Shown here: piece after piece, positions 35,017 through 44,281 of the stretch
Position numbering within the stretch: the stretch's first letter is position 1
Layout of the letters: each line of letters starts with the position of its first letter
NCBI RefSeq assembly: GCF_046098205.1
Contig: NZ_JBJURJ010000009.1
Coordinates: 1 to 64,000 of the forward strand
Direction of reading: 5' to 3'
DNA: 64,000 nt
DNA from: Paenibacillus_AR mesotrionivorans
GTDB taxonomy: Bacteria; Bacillota; Bacilli; Paenibacillales; NBRC-103111
Notes under the pieces: model-generated
Told to the model about the DNA's origin: nothing
Seen by the model: the letters and a program-made list of their open reading frames with translations, nothing else
The model's database searches: none
Program-made: the position numbers and the translations under genes

Positions 35017-35870
35017 TGAATATCGCATTTTCACCCTGTCCCAACGATACCTTTGTATTTCATGCGTGGGCCCACGGGCTGGTGCCGGGAGCGCCGGAGC
35101 TTCAGGTGACCTACGCCGATATTGATATAACCAACGGCCTGGCCGCCCGAGGCGAAGGCCCCGAGGTGCTGAAGATCTCTTATGCAGCCCTGCCGTGGAT
35201 GCTGGACCGTTACCATCTTTTGCCCTGCGGCGGAGCCTTGGGACGCGGCTGTGGTCCCTTGGTGCTGACGGCTGACCCGGCTTCGGCGGAGCAAGGCCCG
35301 TCCGTTTTGTCCGGTAAACGTGTAGCCGTCCCCAGCGAACGCTCCACCGCTTATCTGCTGTTCCGGCTTTGGGCGGCGAAGCAGGTGCCGGGAGGCATCG
35401 GTGAGGTGGTGGTGATGCCGTTTCATAAGATCATGCCTGCCGTGCAGAAGGGGGAAATCGACGCCGGGCTGGTTATTCATGAAGCCCGGTTCACCTACCC
35501 CAACTACGGGCTGACCATGCTTGCGGACATGGGGGCCTGGTGGGAGGAAGACACCGGCTTGCCTATCCCCTTAGGGGCGATAATCGCCCGCAAGGATCTG
35601 GACCCGGCGCAGGTGGCCGGATGGGTCCGCGCTTCGGTGGAATATGCATGGGCTAACCCGCAGGCCTCCCGCTCCTACGTGCTGGAGCATGCCCAGGAGA
35701 TGTCGCCCCAGGTGGCGGATGCCCATATCGGCCTGTACGTGAATGAGTTTACCCGCAATTTGGGGGAGCAGGGTTACGGAGCCGTCCGCGCCTTGCTGAC
35801 TAGAGCTGCAGAGGAAGGACTTGTTCCAGCCGTAACACCCGGAATGCTGGAAAACGCCGGTTTTTATTAA
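35016..35870 (+). CDS. mqnD: 1,4-dihydroxy-6-naphthoate synthase
   Basis: About 284 residues, periplasmic-binding-protein-like fold used as an enzyme (MNIAFSPCPNDTFVFHAW, DIDITNGLAARG, KISYAALPWML, VPSERSTAYLLFRLW, EIDAGLVIHEARFTY). Converts cyclic dehypoxanthine futalosine to 1,4-dihydroxy-6-naphthoate for menaquinone. AGGAGGTGCAGC precedes ATG 35016, which overlaps the mqnB stop. mqnA, mqnC and mqnE are not in this window. Confidence 0.92.
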   Translation: MNIAFSPCPNDTFVFHAWAHGLVPGAPELQVTYADIDITNGLAARGEGPEVLKISYAALPWMLDRYHLLPCGGALGRGCGPLVLTADPASAEQGPSVLSGKRVAVPSERSTAYLLFRLWAAKQVPGGIGEVVVMPFHKIMPAVQKGEIDAGLVIHEARFTYPNYGLTMLADMGAWWEEDTGLPIPLGAIIARKDLDPAQVAGWVRASVEYAWANPQASRSYVLEHAQEMSPQVADAHIGLYVNEFTRNLGEQGYGAVRALLTRAAEEGLVPAVTPGMLENAGFY

Positions 35871-35959
35871 GCAGCGGATTCATGTATAATAAATGAAGAC
35901 AGATTAAGCCCCGAGGGTGTGCCCGTTTTCCCAGCGGCTGGTGAACAGGAGCAGTGGCA

Positions 35960-36976
35960 ATGGATTATTTCAGGAATGTTTTTTCGAATCCCACAGTAAA
36001 GCGCTTTTCCATTCTGGGACTGATCTGTATCCTCTTGTACTTTATGAGGGATATGCTGAATCTGGTGCTGCTGGTGTTTTTGTTCACCTTCATCATGAAC
36101 AGCCTTCAGTCCCACATTACCGCATGGCTGAACCGGTTTTTCAAGGTGCCTTATCATGTGGTGGTCATTCTGCTCTATCTGGGGGTTGTGGGTCTGGTGA
36201 CCCTGGGGATCGTCATGTACTCCCCCAAGATCGTATCCCAGATCAGACAGCTTTCCGATTACCTGATCAAGATCGCAGGCAATCCGCCGGGCAACACGCA
36301 AATTTCCCAGTATATTGCCGATGCCTTGAAGCAGATGAACTTCCAATCCTATCTTCAGCATGGGTTTGACTACATCCTGATCATCAGCAACTGGGGTACC
36401 ACCTTTTTGATGGCGCTGATCCTAAGCCTTTTCTTCATTCTGGAGAAGAACCGGATTGTGAAATTCACCAATAAGCTGCGCGTCAGCAAAATTGCGTGGC
36501 TCTACCAGGAAATGGAGTATTTCGGCCGCAAATTCGTACGTTCCTTCGGCAAGGTGATTGAGGCGCAATTTATGATTGCCCTGTTCAATACGGTGTTCAC
36601 CGTGGTCGGCTTGTCTCTGCTGGGATTCCCGTACCTGTTTGCACTGGGGATTATGGTGTTTGTGCTGAGTCTGATCCCGGTGGCGGGGGTTATGATCTCG
36701 CTGATTCCGCTGGGAATTATCGGATATACCCTGGACGGAATTCTGATGGTGGTGTATGTGGTTATCATGATAACCGTTCTGCACTTCATCGAAGGTTATT
36801 TCCTGAATCCCAAGCTGATGTCCTCCAAAACCAACCTGCCCGTATTCTATACCTTCGTGATTCTGCTGTTCTCGGAGCATTATCTGGGTGTTTGGGGCTT
36901 CATTATCGGCATTCCCATCTTCATCTTCATTCTGGATATTCTTGATGTGCCGGTTCTGGATGAACCCAAGGCCTGA
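35960..36976 (+). CDS. AI-2E family transporter (UPF0118 membrane protein)
   Basis: About 338 residues with seven to eight helices in the AI-2E (TqsA/PerM) pattern; an EAQFMIALFNTVFTVVGLSL segment and a late VYVVIMITVLHFIEGYFLNP block are typical. Substrate unclear: members have been linked to autoinducer-2 export and to Na+/H+ exchange. ATG 35960 has AGGAGC 8 bases upstream; the GTG at 35954 is too close to it. A possible promoter TATAAT lies at 35885-35890. Ends before a terminator. Confidence 0.85.
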   Translation: MDYFRNVFSNPTVKRFSILGLICILLYFMRDMLNLVLLVFLFTFIMNSLQSHITAWLNRFFKVPYHVVVILLYLGVVGLVTLGIVMYSPKIVSQIRQLSDYLIKIAGNPPGNTQISQYIADALKQMNFQSYLQHGFDYILIISNWGTTFLMALILSLFFILEKNRIVKFTNKLRVSKIAWLYQEMEYFGRKFVRSFGKVIEAQFMIALFNTVFTVVGLSLLGFPYLFALGIMVFVLSLIPVAGVMISLIPLGIIGYTLDGILMVVYVVIMITVLHFIEGYFLNPKLMSSKTNLPVFYTFVILLFSEHYLGVWGFIIGIPIFIFILDILDVPVLDEPKA

Positions 36977-36994
36977 CCATCCGCTTAAAAATAA

Positions 36995-37030
36995 AAACCG
37001 CTTCCGGCAATTGCTGCCGCGGAGCGGTTT
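36995..37030 (+). terminator. terminator after the AI-2E family gene
   Basis: AAACCGCTTCCGGCA pairs with TGCCGCGGAGCGGTTT (one mismatch). T-rich flanks on both sides suggest that it may also serve the convergent DUF2264 gene. Confidence 0.8.
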
Positions 37031-37055
37031 GTTATTTGGAAATTGGTTTTTCCCA

Positions 37056-38216
37056 TTATTCCCCTAACGCATGGTCACATACAGCCGGCTGGCCGGACCA
37101 CATTCTCACAGAGGTCCATTCCCGGGGTTCACCCGACCAGAACTCGTCTCCTGCGGGAAGGCCCAGAGGCAGGAATACGGCTGAACACAGATACAGGCTG
37201 CCTGTTGAAATATACCGCTCGGCCACATCCGGCTGGCTTCCGGTAAAGCCGATGCGCAGCCAGCCGCTGCCGTCGAAGGTTCCCGGTACAGCCAACGTCC
37301 GCCGGATGACGGCCGTCAGAGCGCAGCGGACCTGAGCGGGACATACTCCAGCCGGAAGGGTATGCTGCAGCGCCATCTGGGAGAGATGCTGCATGGCGCC
37401 GAAGCGGTAGGCCAAGGAGCGGCCAATAGGCGGGAAGGTGCCGTCCGGTGCAATGAAACGCTCCAGAATTTCACCGTAGCGTACAGCCCGCCGTTGAATA
37501 GCCGGGGCCATAGCCGCCCATTCGTTGGAGGCGCTGCCGACGGAACGGATGATATCCACCAGCATGGGCTGGATCACGAAGCTGTTATAGTAGTCCCAAT
37601 GGAAGTCCGGTCCGTCCCCGTATGCCCCGTCGCCTGCATACCATTGCTCATGCTGCCGCAGGGCATAGTCGATGCGCATGGGGTCCCAGTCTTCCTCACC
37701 CATATGCCGCAGCGCTGCTTCGATCATGGCCGAAAACAGCAGCCAATTGCAGAAGAATGGCTTCCGGGTGCGGGTTTGCTTCAGCGCCGCCGCCACATTT
37801 TGCCGGACACGGAGCTCCAGCTTGTCCCACAGCTCGCCGGGAGCCCGCAAGATGGCATGAGCCAGGAAGGCCGCATCCACAATGGGCTGGTATTCGTAGC
37901 TGAAGTTCAGGTAATCCGGTGATTCCGGATCTGTAGCGGCATCGAGGCATGACCGGGCAAGCCTGGCGAATTCCCGTCTCAGCTGCTCCTCCTCCGGGTC
38001 TTCCGCAGGCGTCTCCAGCCAGGGGGCCAGTCCGGTCATGGTGCGGGCGAAGGCCTCCAGATGGGAAAAGTGAGCCCGGTCGCTTTCACATCCGGCTGCA
38101 CATTCCACGGGCATGACCGCCTTCAGCTCTCTGCGGGCCAGGTGCTCCAACACGGGCCGGGCGATGGCCGTCAGTGATTCCACCCAATATTTACGGTCTT
38201 TAAGGCCTGGTAACAT
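37056..38216 (-). CDS. DUF2264 domain protein
   Basis: About 386 residues, no signal peptide, helical repeats with aromatic-rich loops (YLNFSYEYQPIVDAAFLAHA, FFCNWLLFSAMIEAALRHMG, YGDGPDFHWDYYNSFVIQPM, GRSLAYRFGAMQHLSQMAL), consistent with a six-hairpin carbohydrate-active fold. DUF2264 has no assigned reaction that I know of, but its members often sit in polysaccharide-use loci. ATG 38216 is preceded by AGGGAGGAAAAAGGA on the minus strand, so the ten-residue upstream extension is rejected. A LacI-type palindrome lies 76 bases upstream. Confidence 0.8.
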   Translation of the reverse strand: MLPGLKDRKYWVESLTAIARPVLEHLARRELKAVMPVECAAGCESDRAHFSHLEAFARTMTGLAPWLETPAEDPEEEQLRREFARLARSCLDAATDPESPDYLNFSYEYQPIVDAAFLAHAILRAPGELWDKLELRVRQNVAAALKQTRTRKPFFCNWLLFSAMIEAALRHMGEEDWDPMRIDYALRQHEQWYAGDGAYGDGPDFHWDYYNSFVIQPMLVDIIRSVGSASNEWAAMAPAIQRRAVRYGEILERFIAPDGTFPPIGRSLAYRFGAMQHLSQMALQHTLPAGVCPAQVRCALTAVIRRTLAVPGTFDGSGWLRIGFTGSQPDVAERYISTGSLYLCSAVFLPLGLPAGDEFWSGEPREWTSVRMWSGQPAVCDHALGE

Positions 38217-38291
38217 TCCTTTTTCCTCCCTTATTAAGCAAACCAAAGCGTTGTTTTCTTCAGTCTAGGAGTGTTAGCTGTAAGCGTCAAG

Positions 38292-38303
38292 GAAAACGTT
38301 TTC
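38292..38303. promoter_or_regulatory. LacI/CcpA-type palindrome upstream of DUF2264 gene
   Basis: GAAAACGTTTTC is a perfect 12-bp palindrome with a central CG, resembling cre or LacI-family operators, 76-87 bases upstream of the DUF2264 start. It suggests catabolite or sugar control of that gene. Confidence 0.5.
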
Positions 38304-38325
38304 TCGAGTCTGTCTATCGGTGCAC

Positions 38326-39729
38326 TCAGCCGATAAGAATGTTGTCCTCCGGGTAACCGATTTTGGAGACCCGTTTCTTTTGGGACAGGGCGTACGCCAG
38401 TGTTAAGGGGCCCAACCTTCCGGCAAACATGGTAATGGTTACGATCACCTTGCCGGCGGGTGAAAGATCCGGTGTCAGCCCCATGGACATGCCGGTGGTG
38501 CTAAACGCAGAGACCGCTTCAAATAAAATGGATAGAAACTGCTCGTGCATCAAATCCTCGGTAATGGTCAAGGCCATGGTGACGATCAACACCCCGGCAA
38601 TGGCGCTCATGGTGACGGCCAAAGCCCGCATCACCGTTTCCTGGTTAATCTTCCGCCCGAAGGCGTGGATTTGGCCGCCTCCCCGGAAGGTGTTGAAGGT
38701 GGCCAGCACCAGTACAATGAAGGTGTTGATTTTGATGCCGCCCCCTGTACCGCCCGATGCGGCGCCGATAAACATCAGGATAATCATGAGAAATTGGGTG
38801 GCGGACAGCATGCTCCCGATTTCGATGGAGTTGAAGCCGGCGCTTCGAGGGGCGGACCCTTGGAAAAAAGCAGCCAGCAGCCGTTCTGACCAGGTCAGGT
38901 TGCCGAAGGTAGCCGGGTTCCAGCTCTCCAGCAGGAATACCAGCAGGAAACCAAGGAAGGTCAGGATAGCCGAACCCAGCAGCACCACCTTGGAATGCAG
39001 GGACAGCTTCCGCCAGGACCGTTTGCGCAGTACCTCTACCACAACGATAAAGCCCAATCCCCCGATCAGGAACAACACGGTAATGGTCAGGTTCACCACC
39101 GGATCGCCGATATGCCGGGAGAGGCTGTCGTGCCACAGGGAAAAGCCCGCATTGTTAAAGGCCGATATGGCATGAAAGATGCCGTAATAGGAAGCCCGGG
39201 CCCAGCCCATTTCCCCCTGCCACCGCAGGGCCAAAATAATTGCCGCTACCGTTTCCAGGACGAAGGAAATGGCCACCATATGCAAGGACAGGCGGACAAG
39301 TCCCTGCACCGAAGTGGATTGGGTGGTCTGCTGCAGGATCAGCCGCTGCTTCAGCCCGATTTTGCGGCCCAGGATAATGGCTACCATCACACCCATGGTC
39401 ATAAAACCGAGGCCCCCCACCTGAATCAGGACCATGATTACAATTTCCCCCAGATGGGAAAATGAGCCGCTGGTATCGATGACAATCAGGCCGTTTACGC
39501 ACACAGCGGAGGTAGCGGTAAAAAAGGCATTCAAAAACCCCACCGACTCCCCGTTTTCGGCAGCATGGGGAAGGGAGAGCAGAACAGCACCCGCAAGAAT
39601 AAGAATAATAAAGATGGCTGTAACCAATTGGGGCGGGCTGATTCTATTTTTGATCCGGTTCAGAAAAAGGTCCATCCGTTCGTAATTCCGTCTGACCGGG
39701 CTCAGCCTGCTGGCAAGGTTTTTCATCAT
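38326..39729 (-). CDS. ktrB: KtrB-type potassium channel subunit (TrkH family)
   Basis: About 467 residues, eight transmembrane helices in four M-P-M repeats with the selectivity-filter glycines at ATSAVCVNGL, SAFNNAGFS, SAPRSAGFN and SAFSTTGMS. Gating loop region AASGGTGGGIKINT is present. It takes up K+ together with a cytoplasmic KtrA-type subunit, which is not encoded here, so the partner must lie elsewhere. ATG 39729 has AAGGAGAACCGCACC before it; the 42-residue upstream extension has no ribosome site and is rejected. Confidence 0.92.
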   Translation of the reverse strand: MMKNLASRLSPVRRNYERMDLFLNRIKNRISPPQLVTAIFIILILAGAVLLSLPHAAENGESVGFLNAFFTATSAVCVNGLIVIDTSGSFSHLGEIVIMVLIQVGGLGFMTMGVMVAIILGRKIGLKQRLILQQTTQSTSVQGLVRLSLHMVAISFVLETVAAIILALRWQGEMGWARASYYGIFHAISAFNNAGFSLWHDSLSRHIGDPVVNLTITVLFLIGGLGFIVVVEVLRKRSWRKLSLHSKVVLLGSAILTFLGFLLVFLLESWNPATFGNLTWSERLLAAFFQGSAPRSAGFNSIEIGSMLSATQFLMIILMFIGAASGGTGGGIKINTFIVLVLATFNTFRGGGQIHAFGRKINQETVMRALAVTMSAIAGVLIVTMALTITEDLMHEQFLSILFEAVSAFSTTGMSMGLTPDLSPAGKVIVTITMFAGRLGPLTLAYALSQKKRVSKIGYPEDNILIG

Positions 39730-39854
39730 GGTGCGGTTCTCCTTGAAGGCGGTTTGTCCGCCATTTTGAAGTTTGTCATTTTGGCTGGAATTGGCATCAT
39801 CATAAGGGAAATCGGTGCTTTTGTCAAAATGGTGAAAATTCGGTGAAAGTTTCA

Positions 39855-39884
39855 TTGCACCTGCCTTGGCCGGGCGTTTATAAT
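39855..39884 (+). promoter_or_regulatory. promoter of the glycine riboswitch / gcv operon
   Basis: TTGCAC (39855-39860), 18 bases, TATAAT (39879-39884). Predicted transcription start around 39891, directly before the riboswitch. Confidence 0.7.
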
Positions 39885-39922
39885 GGGGCTAACGATGGTA
39901 AACTACAACTGAATAGGCGGAT

Positions 39923-40152
39923 GATGGCAGCGGGAGAGATCGCCTGTGAATGAAAGTGGCGGCGCCGAAGGAGTAAACCTGGCAGCAGGTGAATCTCTCA
40001 GGCAAAAGGACCTCTGCCGGACGCAACTCTGGAGAGCATCACGGGATATTGTCGTATCATAAGGATATAACCCGGGATCACCCAAGGGGAAACTTGAACT
40101 GTTCAACAGGCAAGGCAACTCTCAGGTACAAGGGACAGAGCGGAAGGCTACC
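39923..40152 (+). ncRNA. tandem glycine riboswitch
   Basis: Aptamer 1 shows the conserved blocks GCGGGAGAG, GGCGCCGAAGGAGTAAAC, CTCTCAGGCAAAAGGACC and CTCTGGAGAG (about 39928-40036). Aptamer 2 follows with CCCAAGGGGAAAC, CAGGCAAGGCAACTCTCAGG and CAAGGGACAGAG (about 40040-40152). This two-aptamer design senses glycine and in Firmicutes switches on the glycine cleavage operon, which is what follows. Confidence 0.93.
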
Positions 40153-40213
40153 GGAGCTATTCGTGAAAAACACGGATGGTTTCCTATTTGAGCCTTTTCG
40201 CCTGTCCTTTTTT
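40133..40213 (+). terminator. riboswitch-controlled terminator (expression platform)
   Basis: GGACAG at 40133-40138, the last strand of aptamer 2, can instead pair with CTGTCC at 40202-40207; the inner AAGGCT (40144-40149) pairs with AGCCTT (40191-40196), followed by a T run. Glycine binding would hold GGACAG in the aptamer and prevent termination. Confidence 0.7.
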
Positions 40214-40235
40214 ATATTTTTTTGGAGGTGGCGGC

Positions 40236-41369
40236 ATGGAGGGATTGAAGCGGACGCCGTTGTTCCCTTGTTACGGGGAAACGGAAGGGGCGCGCTGTAT
40301 TGATTTCGGCGGCTGGGAGCTGCCGGTGCAATTTGCCGGCATCCAGGCGGAGCATGATGCGGTCCGGCAGCGGGCCGGGCTGTTCGATGTGTCCCACATG
40401 GGAGAGTTCCTTGTGGCGGGGCCGGAGGCGGAAGCTTTCCTCCAGCGGATGACCGTGAATGATGTTTCCAAGCTGGCGCCGGGGCAAGCCCAGTATTCGC
40501 TGCTGTGTTACCCGGAGGGCGGTGTGGTGGACGATCTGCTGATCTACCGCATGGGTGAGGAGCGTTTTATGCTGGTGGTGAACGCCTCCAACATCGCCAA
40601 GGACTTTCAATGGCTGGAGAGCCATCTGCCTGCAGCAGGTGAAGGGACAGTTCCCGCCGTGGAGCTGACGGATTGCTCCGACGCCACTTCGCTTCTGGCG
40701 CTGCAAGGGCCTGCGGCGGCACGGATTTTGGGCAAGGTGACGGATGCTCCCGTTGGGGAGCTGGGGCCATTCAGGTTCTTGGAGGAGGCTCATGTCTGCG
40801 GTGTGCAAGCCTTGGTCTCCCACACCGGCTACACCGGGGAGGATGGCTTTGAGCTGTATCTGCGGGCAGAGGATGCAGCCACCGTGTGGCGCGGACTGTT
40901 GGCCGCCGGCAAAGACGACGGTTTGGTCCCCGTCGGATTGGGAGCCAGGGATACGCTGCGTTTTGAGGCGAGGCTGCCACTCTACGGCCAGGAGCTTTCC
41001 AGGGAGATTACCCCTTTGGAGGCGGGACTGGGGATCTTTGTGAAGCTGGATAAAGGGGAGTTTATTGGCCGGGAGGCTTTGTTGAAGCAAAAGGAGGCAG
41101 GACTGCCCCGGAAGCTGGCGGGTATCGAGATGCTGGACAGAGGTATTCCACGCAGCCATTATCCGGTGTACGCCGGGCCCGAAGGAGAGCTTATCGGCGA
41201 AATCACCACAGGCACCCAATCCCCTACCCTGAAACGGAATGTGGGGCTGGCCCTGCTGAAGCGGGAGTACACCACGCCGGATACGGAGGTGTGGGTAGAA
41301 ATCCGCGGCAAACGGCTGAAGGCCAAGGTGGTCAAAACCCCGTTTTACCGGAGGAGCAAGGAGAGTTAA
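40236..41369 (+). CDS. gcvT: glycine cleavage T protein (aminomethyltransferase)
   Basis: 377 residues. Moves the methylene group from lipoyl-bound aminomethyl to tetrahydrofolate, releasing ammonia. Folate-binding GcvT domain (RAGLFDVSHMGEFLVAGPEA, YSLLCYPEGGVVDDLLIYR, HTGYTGEDGFELYL, LGARDTLRFEARLPLYGQEL) plus the C-terminal barrel. TTTGGAGGTGGCGGC lies before ATG 40236, placed just beyond the riboswitch terminator. Confidence 0.95.
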   Translation: MEGLKRTPLFPCYGETEGARCIDFGGWELPVQFAGIQAEHDAVRQRAGLFDVSHMGEFLVAGPEAEAFLQRMTVNDVSKLAPGQAQYSLLCYPEGGVVDDLLIYRMGEERFMLVVNASNIAKDFQWLESHLPAAGEGTVPAVELTDCSDATSLLALQGPAAARILGKVTDAPVGELGPFRFLEEAHVCGVQALVSHTGYTGEDGFELYLRAEDAATVWRGLLAAGKDDGLVPVGLGARDTLRFEARLPLYGQELSREITPLEAGLGIFVKLDKGEFIGREALLKQKEAGLPRKLAGIEMLDRGIPRSHYPVYAGPEGELIGEITTGTQSPTLKRNVGLALLKREYTTPDTEVWVEIRGKRLKAKVVKTPFYRRSKES

Positions 41370-41425
41370 GAGGTTAGTGGCATGAAACAGGAACAAGGAA
41401 CCAGGAGACAGGAGGAGTTAACCAT

Positions 41426-42781
41426 ATGAAGCATCGGTACTTGCCTATGACGCCGGAGGACGAACAGCAAATGCTGGAGGTGATTGGCGCGCAATCCGTG
41501 GCGGAGCTGTTCGCAGACATTCCCGAAGCGGTGAAATATTCTGGAACTCTGCCCATGTCCGGGGCTTTAAGCGAGCCGGCATTAATGAAGCATCTTAAGG
41601 GGCTTGCCTCCCGGAATGCCGACTTTGAACGGTATACCTCCTTTTTGGGGGCGGGGCTGTACGACCACCAAATTCCCGTAGTGATCCAGCATCTTATCTC
41701 CCGCTCCGAGTTTTATACGGCTTACACCCCTTATCAGCCGGAAATTAGCCAAGGCGAGCTTCAGGCCATCTTCGAATTCCAGTCCTATATCTGCGAGCTG
41801 ACCGGTATGAAGGTGGCCAACGCCAGCATGTACGACGGGGCGACGGCGCTGGCTGAAGCGGCAGCCCTTACGGCAGGAGCGGTTAAGCGGCGCAAAATCA
41901 TCGTGTCCCGGACGGTGCACCCCGAAGCCCGGGAGATTGTCCGCACTACGGCCCGCGGCCTTGATCTGGAGATCGTGGAGGTGGACTTCAAGGACGGGGT
42001 TACCGATCTGCAAAAGCTGGCAGCCTCAATTGACGGTGACACTGCTGCGGTATTGGTGCAAACCCCCAATTTCCTGGGCCATCTGGAGGATATTCCGGCC
42101 ATCGAGGCCTTGATCCACGAAGCCAAGGGCCTGCTGGTTATGAGTGTAAACCCGCTATCCCTGGGCTTGCTGGAATCCCCTGGCAAGCTGAGAGCCGATG
42201 TGGTGGTTGGCGATGCCCAGCCTTTAGGGATTCCCGCCTCCTTCGGCGGCCCCACCTGCGGCTTCTTCGCGGTGACGGAGGCGCTGATGCGCCGGATGCC
42301 CGGGCGGATCGTAGGCCAGACGGTGGACAAGGACGGCAAACGCGGCTTTGTGCTGACCCTTCAAGCACGGGAGCAGCATATCCGCCGGGAGAAGGCCACC
42401 TCGAATATTTGCTCCAACCAGGCGCTCCTGGCACTGTGCGCATCGGTATATATGTCCGTCATGGGCAAAGAGGGCTTCCGCGAGGCGGCACTTCTGAACT
42501 ACCGCAAAGCCCGGTATGCCGCTGGATTGGCGGAGGCTGCCGGGAGTAAGACGCGGCTCGCCTTTGCCGCTCCCTTCTTTAATGAATTTGTGCTCCGCCT
42601 GCCGGAAGGTGCGGATATCCAAGCGGTGAATACCAAGCTGCTGGAAAAAGGCTTTCTCGGCGGGTACGATCTGGGATGGGCTTACCCGGAGCTGTCCGGA
42701 CACATGCTGGTGGCTGTTACCGAGCAGCGGACCAAGGAAGAAATCGACGCATTCATGCGGGAACTGGAGGCTTGTCTATGA
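41426..42781 (+). CDS. gcvPA: glycine decarboxylase (P protein) subunit 1
   Basis: 451 residues, N-terminal half of the split P protein that decarboxylates glycine and loads the lipoyl arm of GcvH. Characteristic segments: YSGTLPMSGALSEPALMKHL, QSYICELTGMKVANASMYDG, RQ-free HPEAREIVRTTA, GDAQPLGIPASFGGPTCGFF. AGGAGGAGTTAACCAT precedes the ATG. It overlaps gcvPB by 4 bases (ATGA). Confidence 0.95.
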   Translation: MKHRYLPMTPEDEQQMLEVIGAQSVAELFADIPEAVKYSGTLPMSGALSEPALMKHLKGLASRNADFERYTSFLGAGLYDHQIPVVIQHLISRSEFYTAYTPYQPEISQGELQAIFEFQSYICELTGMKVANASMYDGATALAEAAALTAGAVKRRKIIVSRTVHPEAREIVRTTARGLDLEIVEVDFKDGVTDLQKLAASIDGDTAAVLVQTPNFLGHLEDIPAIEALIHEAKGLLVMSVNPLSLGLLESPGKLRADVVVGDAQPLGIPASFGGPTCGFFAVTEALMRRMPGRIVGQTVDKDGKRGFVLTLQAREQHIRREKATSNICSNQALLALCASVYMSVMGKEGFREAALLNYRKARYAAGLAEAAGSKTRLAFAAPFFNEFVLRLPEGADIQAVNTKLLEKGFLGGYDLGWAYPELSGHMLVAVTEQRTKEEIDAFMRELEACL

Positions 42782-44238
42782 AACCGGAAAAAGCGCTGAT
42801 CTTTGAGTTGAGCAAGCCGGGCAGAACCGCCTATTCGCTGCCGGAATGCGACGTCCCCGAGGCGGACCCGGCCGAGGGGATTCCCTCCGGTCTGCTGCGC
42901 ACAGCCCCCGCCGTGCTGCCGGAGGTGTCGGAGGTGGATGTGGTTCGTCATTATACAGAGCTGTCCCGGCGGAACTTCGGTGTGGACAACGGCTTCTACC
43001 CGTTGGGCTCCTGCACCATGAAGTATAACCCCAAGCTGAATGAGGACGCCGCACGGTTGCCCGGCTTTGCCCGGATCCACCCGTACCAGCCGGAGTCCTC
43101 CGTCCAAGGAGCGCTGGAGCTGCTCTATACGCTGCAGCAGGATTTGGCCGCGCTCACCGGCATGGATGCGGTGACTCTGCAGCCTGCAGCGGGCGCCCAT
43201 GGTGAATGGACGGGGCTGATGCTTATCCGCGCCTACCACGAAAGCCGCGGCGAACGCCGCACCAAGGTGCTGGTGCCCGATTCGTCCCACGGGACCAATC
43301 CGGCCAGCGCCACCACGGCAGGCTTCGAGACGCTGACCATTCCCTCCGACGCCGGCGGGATGGTGGACTTGGAGGCGCTGCGGGCTGCGGTCGGCTCCGA
43401 CACCGCTGCGCTGATGCTGACCAACCCCAGTACCCTGGGGCTGTTCGAGCGCCATATTGTGGAGATTGCGGAAATTGTCCATGAGGCGGGCGGTCTGCTG
43501 TATTACGACGGGGCCAACTCCAACGCTATCATGGGAATCACGCGGCCGGGGGACATGGGCTTTGATGTGGTGCATCTCAATTTGCACAAAACCATGAGCA
43601 CTCCCCATGGCGGCGGAGGCCCCGGTGCGGGGCCCGTTGGCGTGAAGGAGAAGCTGGTTCCCTTTTTGCCGAAGCCGGTTGTTGGCCGCCGTGCAGAGGA
43701 TGGCACCTACTTCTGGGATTGGGACCGTCCGGCATCCATCGGCCGGGTGAAATCCTATTATGGCAATTTCGGCATTCTGGTGCGGGCCTATGCCTACATC
43801 CGCTCCTACGGGCCGGAAGGGCTCAAGCGGGTATCCGAATGTGCGGTGCTGAACGCTAATTATATGCGCAAGCGTCTGGAGCCGTATTTCCATGTGCCGT
43901 ATCCGGGTGTGTGCAAGCATGAATTTGTCCTCTCCGGCAAAAATCTGAAGCAATACGGCGTCCGCACGCTGGATGTGGCCAAACGGCTGCTGGATTTCGG
44001 CTATCATCCACCGACCATTTATTTTCCGCTTAATGTGGAGGAATGCATTATGATTGAGCCCACAGAGACGGAGAGCAAGGAGACGCTGGACGGTTTTATC
44101 GACACCATGATTCAAATTGTGGAGGAAGCCGCCCATGACCCTGATCTGGTCAAAAATGCCCCATACGAAACCGTGGTGAAGCGGCTGGACGAAACTACGG
44201 CAGCCCGGAAGCCTGTGCTGAACTGCACCTGCGGGTGA
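42778..44238 (+). CDS. gcvPB: glycine decarboxylase (P protein) subunit 2
   Basis: 486 residues, C-terminal half of the P protein. Carries the PLP-binding lysine (Lys271) in NLHKTMSTPHGGGGPGAGP and the HGEWTGLMLIRAYH and DSSHGTNPASA blocks. Forms the alpha2beta2 enzyme with GcvPA. The start overlaps the gcvPA stop. gcvH does not follow directly; a 339-base repeat-containing gap intervenes. Confidence 0.95.
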   Translation: MKPEKALIFELSKPGRTAYSLPECDVPEADPAEGIPSGLLRTAPAVLPEVSEVDVVRHYTELSRRNFGVDNGFYPLGSCTMKYNPKLNEDAARLPGFARIHPYQPESSVQGALELLYTLQQDLAALTGMDAVTLQPAAGAHGEWTGLMLIRAYHESRGERRTKVLVPDSSHGTNPASATTAGFETLTIPSDAGGMVDLEALRAAVGSDTAALMLTNPSTLGLFERHIVEIAEIVHEAGGLLYYDGANSNAIMGITRPGDMGFDVVHLNLHKTMSTPHGGGGPGAGPVGVKEKLVPFLPKPVVGRRAEDGTYFWDWDRPASIGRVKSYYGNFGILVRAYAYIRSYGPEGLKRVSECAVLNANYMRKRLEPYFHVPYPGVCKHEFVLSGKNLKQYGVRTLDVAKRLLDFGYHPPTIYFPLNVEECIMIEPTETESKETLDGFIDTMIQIVEEAAHDPDLVKNAPYETVVKRLDETTAARKPVLNCTCG

Positions 44239-44281
44239 CAGGCTATCGAACCATTGATTAAGCCGTTGATCGACCGTTGAT

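Noticed and set aside
40212..41396. 394-codon minus-strand frame opposite gcvT
   Set aside because: Antisense shadow that also crosses the riboswitch-gcvT junction.
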